The position numbers and the translations under genes were made by a program. DNA of 20,395 bases. It comes from Eubacterium limosum. Lineage in GTDB: Bacteria > Bacillota > Clostridia > Eubacteriales > Eubacteriaceae. The stretch lies in contig CAUEUD010000045.1 in the NCBI GenBank assembly GCA_959020865.1, positions 1 to 20,395 of the forward strand, in the 5' to 3' direction. Each line of letters begins with the position of its first letter. Position 1 is the stretch's first letter. Under the pieces are notes generated by a model. That model worked only from the letters and a program-made list of their open reading frames with translations, did no database searches and had not been told where the DNA came from. Shown here one piece after another: positions 13,849 to 20,395 of this stretch.

Positions 13849-15507
13849 ATGATGAACCCAACAAAATACAAACGCGGTTATTTTATGCCCCCAGAAGAAT
13901 CCACTGACTGGGTGCACAAAGAGTATATTACCGAGGCGCCGATCTGGTGCTCTGTGGATCTGCGCGACGGCAACCAGGCCCTCATTATTCCCATGAGCCT
14001 GGAAGAAAAAATCGAGTATTTCAAAACCCTGGTCGCTGTGGGCTTTAAGGAAATCGAAGTCGGCTTCCCGGCAGCCTCCGAAACCGAATATATCTTTTTG
14101 AGAACCCTGATCGAACAGGACCTGATCCCGGACGACGTCACCATCCAGGTGCTCACCCAGGCCAGAGAGCACATTATCCGCAAGACCTTCGCGGCCCTGG
14201 AGGGCTGTAAGAAATCCGTTGTCCACCTGTACAACTCCACCTCTGTGGCCCAGCGCGAACAGGTCTTCCGCAAATCCAAGGAAGAGATCATCAAGATCGC
14301 TGTGGACGGCGCCGTGATGCTGAGGGACCTGGCGGCTGAGACCGAGGGGAACTTCCAGTTCCAGTACTCCCCCGAGAGCTTTACAGGCACCGAGGTCGAT
14401 TTTGCCCTGGATATCTGCAATGCGGTGCTGGACGTATGGCAGCCCACCGCAGACAACAAGGTCATCATCAACCTGCCGGTCACGGTATCCATGTCCATGC
14501 CCCACGTGTACGCCAGCCAGATCGAGTACATGAGCAAACACCTGAAATTCCGGGAAAACGTCATTGTCTCCCTGCACCCCCACAACGACCGCGGCTGTGC
14601 CATTGCCGATACCGAGCTGGGTCTCCTGGCCGGCGCGGACCGCATCGAGGGCACCCTCTTCGGCAACGGCGAGCGGACCGGGAACGTGGACATTATCACC
14701 CTGGCGCTGAACATGTACACCCACGGCGTGGACCCCAAGCTCCACTTTGACAACCTGCCCGAAATCACCGAGGTCTATGAGCGCACAACCCGGATGCATG
14801 TGTACGAACGCCAGCCCTACAGCGGCGCCCTCGTTTTCGCAGCTTTCTCCGGCTCCCATCAGGACGCCATCGCCAAGGGCATGCAGTGGCGCGAGGAAAA
14901 ACACTGTGACCAGTGGACCGTGCCTTATCTGCTCATCGACCCCACCGACCTTGGCCGACGCTACGAAAAGGATGTGATCCGCATCAACAGCCAGTCCGGC
15001 AAGGGCGGCATCGGCTATGTCCTCGAACAGAAATACGGCTACGACCTGCCAAAGGGTATGCGCGAGGACCTGGGCTACACGGTCAAGGATGTCTCCGACC
15101 ACAAGCATAAGGAGCTCTCCGCCGAGGAAGTCCGGGATATTTTCGAGAAAACCTATGTCAATATCCAGCACCCGGTCACCCTGCCCGAATACCATTTTGA
15201 ACAGGTGAGCGAGCACATCAAAGCCACCATCACCATTGAGCGTGACGGCCAGAAAACCATGGTATCCGCGGAAGGCAACGGCCGTTTCGATGCGGTCAGC
15301 AACGCCCTCAAGGATTACCTGGACACCCCCTACACTGATCTGATCTACAAGGAACACGCGCTGGAAGAGGGCTCGACCTCCCAGGCCGCTGCCTATGTGG
15401 GCATCACCATGCCTGATGGCCGCACTGTCTGGGGCGCCGGCATCCACAACGACATCATCGTCGCCTCAGTAACCGCCCTGGTATCGGCGATCAACCGCGC
15501 CCTTTAA
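13849..15507 (+). CDS. leuA: 2-isopropylmalate synthase (type resembling mycobacterial LeuA)
   Basis: A 552-aa cytoplasmic enzyme that condenses acetyl-CoA with 2-oxoisovalerate, the first committed step of leucine synthesis. The catalytic TIM-barrel covers about residues 30-310: LRDGNQ with the metal-binding Asp40, a VTIQVLTQAR strand, the metal ligands His243 and His245 in SLHPHNDRG, and GNGERTGNVD at 272-281. SGSHQDAI and NSQSGKGGIGY follow. The last 120 or so residues form the LeuA regulatory domain, which usually binds leucine for feedback inhibition. The sequence follows the longer actinobacterial-style form. AAGGAG lies 11 bases before the ATG at 13849; a second ATG follows directly and sits slightly further. 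Control is by the leucine T-box upstream. It appears to be a single-gene unit ending at the terminator at 15704. Confidence 0.95.
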   Translation: MMNPTKYKRGYFMPPEESTDWVHKEYITEAPIWCSVDLRDGNQALIIPMSLEEKIEYFKTLVAVGFKEIEVGFPAASETEYIFLRTLIEQDLIPDDVTIQVLTQAREHIIRKTFAALEGCKKSVVHLYNSTSVAQREQVFRKSKEEIIKIAVDGAVMLRDLAAETEGNFQFQYSPESFTGTEVDFALDICNAVLDVWQPTADNKVIINLPVTVSMSMPHVYASQIEYMSKHLKFRENVIVSLHPHNDRGCAIADTELGLLAGADRIEGTLFGNGERTGNVDIITLALNMYTHGVDPKLHFDNLPEITEVYERTTRMHVYERQPYSGALVFAAFSGSHQDAIAKGMQWREEKHCDQWTVPYLLIDPTDLGRRYEKDVIRINSQSGKGGIGYVLEQKYGYDLPKGMREDLGYTVKDVSDHKHKELSAEEVRDIFEKTYVNIQHPVTLPEYHFEQVSEHIKATITIERDGQKTMVSAEGNGRFDAVSNALKDYLDTPYTDLIYKEHALEEGSTSQAAAYVGITMPDGRTVWGAGIHNDIIVASVTALVSAINRAL

Positions 15508-15529
15508 GCGAAAATTTTCCATTACTGAG

Positions 15530-15655
15530 AGCCTGATTGAAAGTTAAAGTCAAAAGCGATTAGAAAGGCAGCCGCAGGCCGCATCCAATCAAATTCGCAT
15601 GGCGAATTTGTACCTGAACTTTCCACTATCCACCTTCAACTTTCAACTGAACCGT
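15530..15655. repeat. Family 1 palindromic repeat, copy C (MITE-like)
   Basis: The ends are imperfect inverted repeats (GATTGAAAGTTAAAGT near 15535 and CCTTCAACTTTCAACTGA ending near 15650). The core has GGCAGCCGCAGGCCGCATCC and then a perfect 9-bp hairpin CAAATTCGC-atg-GCGAATTTG (15590-15610) followed by TACC. The core aligns closely with the copy at 7535-7688. The hairpin base pairs differ between copies yet remain fully complementary, as expected if the fold is conserved. It lies just after leuA and before its terminator. Confidence 0.75.
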
Positions 15656-15703
15656 CCTCTCTTGAACGCTTCAGCTCTTCATAATAGCATTTACCCATAC
15701 TCA

Positions 15704-15741
15704 AAGGGCTGCCCATTCAGGCAGCTCTTCTTTTTTCTTTT
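15704..15741 (+). terminator. Intrinsic terminator after leuA
   Basis: A 10-bp hairpin AAGGGCTGCC-cattca-GGCAGCTCTT with one G-U pair (15704-15729), followed by CTTTTTTCTTTT. It lies about 200 bp after the leuA stop, beyond the Family 1 repeat. Confidence 0.85.
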
Positions 15742-15744
15742 CGC

Positions 15745-15773
15745 TTGAGGTTTAGTTTCTTTAGCGGTATAAT
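15745..15773 (+). promoter_or_regulatory. Promoter of the diguanylate cyclase gene
   Basis: -35 TTGAGG (15745-15750), a 17-bp spacer and a perfect -10 TATAAT (15768-15773). The leader to the ATG at 15886 is about 105 nt; I see no named RNA element in it. Confidence 0.75.
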
Positions 15774-15885
15774 AACATCAACATACCACGTTTTGAAAAC
15801 GCTGTCTGTGTTTTAAAAAGCTGTTTCCCCCATAAAGTGATTTTGAGGATAGTCACGATTATAATTTGTTAGAAGAGGTGTAAGG

Positions 15886-18600
15886 ATGAGCATCGATCGC
15901 AAGACAAGGGCCTTTGTCAAGGAATTACAGCAGGCCTATTTTGAGATGAGGGATACCGATAAAATTCTCTCGATGGCCACAGAGGATGTGCTTTGGTCTG
16001 GCCTGTATCACAGCAATATAAACGAGCGCGGAGGGCTGGAGGCTGTCCTGAAAGCGGATTTCTCCCGCTTTCCCTGTCCCTTTACCATTTTGGACACATC
16101 CGTCGAGACACGTGTCCTGTCCGATACCCACTGTCTGGCAGACTGCCAGCTGCGTCTGCGCGCAGACACCCCGGCTCCGCCCGCGCCCGAGGTCCAGCTC
16201 TCCGGCAGTCTGGTCTGCAGCCTGGTTGACGGCGAGCTCCGTCTCCGTCAGCTGCACATTGCCCGCATCGACGGCAGCGCCCACCTGCCCGGGCTCAGCC
16301 AGAACTTACTCACAGCCTCCGACCCCCATATCCAGCACTTCATTGAAAAAACCACCCGCGAGCTGGAGGCCCGGAGCCAGGATCTGCAGCAGCTGACTGA
16401 AAATATCCCAGGTGGTATTTTCCGCTGCCTCTACGACGAAAAGCTGACCATTCTCCAGGTCAACGACGGCTTTCTGTCCATGTTCGGCTACACCCGCGCC
16501 GAGATCCGGGAGCGCTTTGACGACAGCTTCATCGCCATCATCGACCCCCGCGACCGCTCCTCCACACTGTTGGAGGTCAAGCGCCAGCTGCGGCAGAAAA
16601 GCACCAAGCAGATCGAGTACCGCGCGACCCGCAGCGACGGCAGCACCATCTGGATTCTGGACAAGGGGCAGCTCATCAAAAGTGAGAGCGGCCCGGATTC
16701 CTTCTACTGTATTCTCATCGACGACACCGTCGGAAAGGAGGCCCAGGAAAACCTGCGGCTGAGCCTGGAGCGCCACGAGATCATCATGGATCAGACCACC
16801 GACATCATCTTTGAGTGGGACATCAAAAAGGATACCCTGATCTTTTCCCACAACTGGCAGAAGAAATTTGGCTACGAGCCCATGACTGAAAACATCAGCA
16901 CAGACATCGTCGCCCATTCCCATATTCTGCCCTCCGACATTCCGGCCTTCACCGGGATTCTCGAGGACATCCGGCAGGGCAGCCCCTATGTGGAGACCGA
17001 GGTGCGGATCAAGAAGGCCGACGCCCTGTATATCTGGTGCCGCATCCGCATCACCGCCCAGTACGACGAAAACTGCAGGCCCTTCAAGGCCGTGGGCGTG
17101 ATTGTGGATATTGACAGTGAGAAGCGGCATTCCCAGGAGCTGATGCAGAAGGCCGAGCGTGACGCCCTCACAAAGCTGTACAATAAAGGCACCACTGAGA
17201 GTATCATTGAGAACCACCTGTCCCGCTGCCCGGAAAACAGCCTCTGCGCCCTGCTGATCATCGATATTGACGACTTTAAGATCGTCAACGATACCCGGGG
17301 GCATCTCTTCGGCGACGCTTTTCTGATGGAGATCGCCGGCAAAATCCAGACCCTGTTTCGGAGCGGCGACGTGGTGGGCCGCATCGGCGGCGACGAGTTC
17401 ATCGCCTTTATCCGCGATATTCCAGATATGCGGATCGCCACCGAAAAGGCCCGGCAGGTCATCGAGAATTTCCACAGCCTCGATGTGTTTAATGAAGACG
17501 ACGCCGAGACCTCCTGCAGCATCGGCATCGCCTGCTACCCCGACCACGCCAGAGATTTCCACGAGCTGTACAAGCGCGCGGACTACGCCCTCTACCAGGC
17601 CAAGCGCCAGGGCAAAAACCAGTATGTGATCTTTGACCGGGAGCTGGAGGACATGGCCCTCAAAAACGCCGTCCTGGGCGCCTACAGCGCTGTAAATGAG
17701 CGCATCGACTCAGACAGCGAGGTGATCCCCCAGACGGTGAACAGCCAGCTGGTGGAGTATGTCTTCCGGATTTTGTACAAATCCATCGACATCGAAAGCG
17801 CCGTGCACCCTATCCTCGAGATTGTGGGGCGCCAGTTTGATGTCAGCCGCGTCTATATTTTTGAGAACAGCGAGGACGACACTCACTGCACCAATACCTT
17901 TGAGTGGTGCAATGATGGCGTGGCGCCGGAGATCCAGAACCTGAGCCATGTGTCCTACGAGACAGACCTGGGCGGCATCTACCTCGACAATTTTGACGAG
18001 AACGGCATCTTCTACTGCCGGGACGTCGCCAGCCTCCCGAAGGATCAATTCGATATTCTGGCGCCCCAGGGCATCAAATCCCTTCTCCAGTGCGCCATCC
18101 GGGACAACGGCCGCTTCAAGGGCTATGTGGGCTTTGACGAGTGCCGCAACAACCGCTTCTGGACCCAGGAACAGATTGCCGCCCTGTCCTTTATCTCGGA
18201 AATCCTGAGCACCTTCCTGCTGAAAAAGAGGGCCCAGGACCGGGTTGAGCAGTCCGCCGCGGCCATGAAAACCGTGCTTGACAACCAGAATTCCTGGATC
18301 TATGTCATCGAGCCCGGCACCTACAGGCTTTTGTACATCAACCAGAAGACACAGGATCTGGTCCCGTCCTCAGAGGTCGGCATGTGCTGCTACGAGGCCT
18401 TTTTCGACCGGACCGCCCCCTGCGCGCGCTGCCCTGCCCGCAGTGTCGGAACGGACCGTAAAAACTGCACCATGGAGATCTACAACCCGCTGCTGCGCGT
18501 GTGGTCCTCAGCCGACGCCTCCCTGATCACCTGGAAGAACCTTCCAGCCTGCCTGCTGTCCTGCCATGACATCACCCGCTACAAGGAAAATCAAAAATAA
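15886..18600 (+). CDS. Multi-sensor diguanylate cyclase (NTF2-like, PAS, PAS, GGDEF, GAF, PAS)
   Basis: A 904-aa soluble signalling protein with no transmembrane segment. In order: an N-terminal SnoaL/NTF2-like domain (about 1-145), PAS (about 170-282), PAS (about 295-412), GGDEF (about 418-585), GAF (about 623-780) and a C-terminal PAS-like domain (about 795-900). The cyclase site GGDEF is intact at 501-505, and an inhibitory I-site RSGD lies at 492-495, exactly five residues before it. I predict c-di-GMP synthesis with product inhibition, controlled by several internal signals. The last domain has Cys834-Cys835, a CxxC at 846-849 and further Cys, which could bind metal or act in redox sensing. 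Placing GGDEF in the middle, with two sensor domains after it, is unusual. The ATG at 15886 has GAGGTG upstream. A terminator follows. Confidence 0.92.
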   Translation: MSIDRKTRAFVKELQQAYFEMRDTDKILSMATEDVLWSGLYHSNINERGGLEAVLKADFSRFPCPFTILDTSVETRVLSDTHCLADCQLRLRADTPAPPAPEVQLSGSLVCSLVDGELRLRQLHIARIDGSAHLPGLSQNLLTASDPHIQHFIEKTTRELEARSQDLQQLTENIPGGIFRCLYDEKLTILQVNDGFLSMFGYTRAEIRERFDDSFIAIIDPRDRSSTLLEVKRQLRQKSTKQIEYRATRSDGSTIWILDKGQLIKSESGPDSFYCILIDDTVGKEAQENLRLSLERHEIIMDQTTDIIFEWDIKKDTLIFSHNWQKKFGYEPMTENISTDIVAHSHILPSDIPAFTGILEDIRQGSPYVETEVRIKKADALYIWCRIRITAQYDENCRPFKAVGVIVDIDSEKRHSQELMQKAERDALTKLYNKGTTESIIENHLSRCPENSLCALLIIDIDDFKIVNDTRGHLFGDAFLMEIAGKIQTLFRSGDVVGRIGGDEFIAFIRDIPDMRIATEKARQVIENFHSLDVFNEDDAETSCSIGIACYPDHARDFHELYKRADYALYQAKRQGKNQYVIFDRELEDMALKNAVLGAYSAVNERIDSDSEVIPQTVNSQLVEYVFRILYKSIDIESAVHPILEIVGRQFDVSRVYIFENSEDDTHCTNTFEWCNDGVAPEIQNLSHVSYETDLGGIYLDNFDENGIFYCRDVASLPKDQFDILAPQGIKSLLQCAIRDNGRFKGYVGFDECRNNRFWTQEQIAALSFISEILSTFLLKKRAQDRVEQSAAAMKTVLDNQNSWIYVIEPGTYRLLYINQKTQDLVPSSEVGMCCYEAFFDRTAPCARCPARSVGTDRKNCTMEIYNPLLRVWSSADASLITWKNLPACLLSCHDITRYKENQK

Positions 18601-18619
18601 AAAAGAAACTTCAAAACAA

Positions 18620-18679
18620 AGGCTCAAAAGACTCAAAAGCCCCACTTCCGGGGTTTTGAGTCTTTTGAGCCTGTTTTTT
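18620..18679. terminator. Family 2 shared-stem hairpin, copy 3: bidirectional terminator
   Basis: A 19-bp stem AGGCTCAAAAGACTCAAAA (18620-18638) and TTTTGAGTCTTTTGAGCCT (18654-18672), extended inward by CCCC/GGGG with one bulged G. It is followed by GTTTTTT on the plus strand and by a T-rich tract on the minus strand. It sits between two convergent genes (cyclase and rhodanese) and can serve both. Confidence 0.9.
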
Positions 18680-18694
18680 ACCGCTTCAAATATT

Positions 18695-19024
18695 TTAACT
18701 GTTTTTATATTTTTCCCAGAACGTCACGCCGCCCCGCAGCACCCGCAGGTCCGTAAAGCCCTCCTGTTCAAGCAGCTTCTGGGCTCTGGACGCCCGCATG
18801 CCCGACCGGCACACCAGCACAATGGTCTTGTCCTTAAAGGGCGTGAGCATTTCCAGCTGTGAGGGCAGGAGCTTCAGCGGAATGTTGACCACACACTCCT
18901 GATCCTCAAATTCATTGTGAATTTCCATTTTGTCCCGAATATCCAACAAGACAGTGTTCCCGTCATTTTTTTCCAGTAAAGCTTCCAATTCGTCCGGTTC
19001 AATATTTTTTAATTCCCGACTCAT
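18695..19024 (-). CDS. Rhodanese-like domain protein
   Basis: A single-domain sulfurtransferase-like protein of 109 aa. The rhodanese fold is clear: VLLDIRDKMEIHNEFEDQ near the start, then IVLVCRSGMRAS with the active-site loop CRSGMR; its Cys would carry a persulfide. LRVLRGGVTFWEKY closes the domain. I chose the ATG at 19024 because AGGAG lies eight bases upstream. The frame continues to a GTG at 19033 that overlaps this site and is less likely. It lies about 30 bp after the AI-2E family gene on the same strand and probably shares its transcript. Its sulfur acceptor is unknown. Confidence 0.9.
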   Translation of the reverse strand: MSRELKNIEPDELEALLEKNDGNTVLLDIRDKMEIHNEFEDQECVVNIPLKLLPSQLEMLTPFKDKTIVLVCRSGMRASRAQKLLEQEGFTDLRVLRGGVTFWEKYKNS

Positions 19025-19056
19025 GTCATTCACTCCTTTATGTTTTCAATTTTAAT

Positions 19057-20235
19057 TTATGAATCTTCCAAATCCTTAACCGTGATGGTCTCGCTCTGTT
19101 CAGCCGCCTGCTTTCTGGCAATCCGGTCATTGGTCAGAGTCCGCACCACAGAGTACAGCACTGCGAAGCCCGGTATGCCCAGGATCATGCCCGTAAAACC
19201 GAAGAAGCTGCCGCCCAGCAGCATGCCGATCAGCACCCACAGGCCCGAGATCCCGACCGAGGTCCCCACCACCTTAGGGTAGATCACATTGCTCTCCACC
19301 TGCTGCAGGCAAATGATGTAAATGATAAAGATCAGGCAATACACCGGCTTGACCACCAGCAGAATCAGCCCGCTGGGCACAGCGCCCAGAAAGGCCCCGA
19401 AGATGGGGATAATGCTTGTCACCCCCACCAGCACGCCGATGAGCAGCGCATAGGGCACCCGCAGGATCGCCAGCCCGGCAGCGCACAGGGTTCCGAGGAT
19501 AAAGGCCTCGGTAATCTGTCCGGCGATAAAGCCGTGGAAGGTCTGGTTGGCCGTATGGCCTACCTCATGGATGAACGCCCTGGCCTTATCCGGGATATAG
19601 GCGTACATGAGCTTATCCTTGAGCGCCAGCAGGCGTTCCTTGTCTGCCAGCATATAGACAGAAATGATAAAGCCCATGAGAAAATTGAACACGCCCTGGG
19701 TAATGCTGACCGTTGTGTTCACGATCTCAGGCATGGCCCCGATCAGGCTGCTGCTTATTTTGGGAAACAGGTCCTGCCACTGGCTTGAGAGCTGGTTCCA
19801 GGCGTCCTCGGGCAGGTGCAGCCATTCCAGAAGCTGGTTGACCCAGAGGTTAAAGCTGGCCACATAACCCGGAAATTTGGTGATGAGCATCTCAACGCTT
19901 TTCTGGAGCTGGGGGATCACAAAGGTGACGACCCCGGTGATCAGAAGCCCGATAAAGATAAAGGTCAGCACAATGGCCGCAGCCCGCTTCCCCTTTTCCC
20001 GGAGCCTCCTGCCCCGTATCCGGTCCATGAATTTAAAGACATAGCGCTCGCAGAAGCTCATGGGGATATTGAGCACAAAGGCAATGGCGATCCCGATGAG
20101 GACCGGCATGGCAATATCCACCAGAATCCCCAGGCCATTCCAGATATACTTGATATTGACAAGGGCCATGAGCAGGCAGACAGCATACGTGATCAAAAGG
20201 ATTGAGTCCTTCAAATTTTTCTTCTTAAACACCAT
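19057..20235 (-). CDS. AI-2E family transporter (UPF0118)
   Basis: A 392-aa membrane protein of the AI-2E family, with the usual length and topology. An N-terminal pair of hydrophobic segments (about 12-55), a third near 86-108, a long soluble stretch (about 110-180), then four or more C-terminal segments. Family signatures include the HEVGHTANQTFHGFIAGQ region near 225-242, GVTSIIPIFGAFLGAVP near 278-294 and IYPKVVGTSVGISGLW near 322-337. Members have been linked to autoinducer-2 export, sodium/proton antiport and other fluxes, so the substrate is open. GGAG lies seven bases before the ATG at 20235. A TATACT -10 box (20272-20267) with a weak -35 lies upstream. The rhodanese gene follows in the same direction. 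Confidence 0.92.
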   Translation of the reverse strand: MVFKKKNLKDSILLITYAVCLLMALVNIKYIWNGLGILVDIAMPVLIGIAIAFVLNIPMSFCERYVFKFMDRIRGRRLREKGKRAAAIVLTFIFIGLLITGVVTFVIPQLQKSVEMLITKFPGYVASFNLWVNQLLEWLHLPEDAWNQLSSQWQDLFPKISSSLIGAMPEIVNTTVSITQGVFNFLMGFIISVYMLADKERLLALKDKLMYAYIPDKARAFIHEVGHTANQTFHGFIAGQITEAFILGTLCAAGLAILRVPYALLIGVLVGVTSIIPIFGAFLGAVPSGLILLVVKPVYCLIFIIYIICLQQVESNVIYPKVVGTSVGISGLWVLIGMLLGGSFFGFTGMILGIPGFAVLYSVVRTLTNDRIARKQAAEQSETITVKDLEDS

Positions 20236-20266
20236 CTGCCGCTCCTTTCATTTTTCTTCTGTCTCT

Positions 20267-20295
20267 AGTATACCCACTTTGTATTAATTTTGTCT
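20267..20295 (-). promoter_or_regulatory. Likely promoter of the AI-2E family gene
   Basis: On the minus strand, -10 TATACT (20272-20267) and, 17 bp further, a poor -35 AGACAA (20295-20290). The -10 is good, the -35 weak, so only the -10 position is well supported. Confidence 0.5.
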
Positions 20296-20297
20296 GA

Positions 20298-20395
20298 GAA
20301 AAAAGGCTGAAACACCGGCAGCGTCTCGGACTACAGCGCCAAAAAGCCGACCTGCCGTTTGCGGTTTTATATGAGGACGAGGATTTTTTAGTGCT
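20298..20395 (+). CDS. Possible RluA-family pseudouridine synthase, partial, start unclear
   Basis: The last 32 codons of the plus strand are open and end ADLPFAVLYEDEDFLVL, the typical beginning of the catalytic domain of RluA-type rRNA pseudouridine synthases, which normally continues into NKP. An in-frame TGA at 20295-20297 lies upstream, and between it and the motif there is no ATG, GTG or TTG codon. The gene may therefore use CTG, have lost its N-terminus, or be shifted in frame. The catalytic Asp would lie beyond the window. The match is short, so this is tentative. Confidence 0.35.

Noticed and set aside
13813..15447. A 544-codon open frame on the minus strand opposite leuA
   Set aside because: leuA is unambiguous by its motifs, and the antisense frame is a by-product of its codon use; it has no family motif and no placed ribosome binding site.
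16306..17562. A 418-codon open frame on the minus strand inside the diguanylate cyclase gene
   Set aside because: The plus-strand frame contains PAS and GGDEF motifs; the reverse frame shows only low-complexity hydrophobic and Gly/Asp-rich sequence.

Overview
The window looks like chromosomal DNA of a low-to-mid GC Gram-positive anaerobe of the Clostridia. The evidence is strong AGGAG-type ribosome binding sites, lipobox lipoproteins, a T-box leader, a cobalamin riboswitch with an intrinsic-terminator platform, and c-di-GMP enzymes. A Eubacterium/Acetobacterium-like host is my guess from the overall style; no marker gene here fixes it. I see no phage genes, transposase, CRISPR array, rRNA or tRNA.

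Layout, left to right. (1) 1-3243, minus strand: a corrinoid ABC importer (binding lipoprotein, permease, ATPase running off the left edge) behind a promoter, a cobalamin riboswitch and a terminator hairpin. (2) 3266-4036, minus: a short-chain dehydrogenase. (3) 4037-5045: a repeat-rich gap, then a small two-gene unit with its own promoter (an 89-aa unknown protein and a DUF4160 gene broken by a one-base frameshift). (4) 5057-7424, minus: a compact TetR - ABC ATPase - ABC permease operon whose promoter start region is covered by a palindromic operator. (5) 7456-8082: a repeat element and a CsoR-family metal sensor gene. (6) 8113-11685, minus: a solute-binding lipoprotein translationally coupled to a membrane EAL phosphodiesterase with a degenerate GGDEF domain; no permease accompanies it. 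(7) 11869-12702, plus: uppP. (8) 12703-15741, plus: two copies of an inverted-pair repeat flanking a leucine T-box, then leuA and its terminator. (9) 15745-18672, plus: a 904-aa multi-sensor diguanylate cyclase. (10) 18695-20272, minus: an AI-2E family membrane protein followed by a rhodanese. The right edge holds the apparent start of an RluA-like pseudouridine synthase reading frame.

Three themes stand out. First, regulation by leader RNA: a B12 riboswitch and a Leu T-box, both transcriptional. Second, c-di-GMP turnover: a likely phosphodiesterase paired with a binding protein, and a likely cyclase about 5 kb away. Third, the gene gaps carry three separate families of palindromic repeats, each present several times in this window: a MITE-like element with a hairpin core, a hairpin module arranged as inverted pairs about 180 bp long, and a terminator-like hairpin with the same 16-bp stem at three gene ends.
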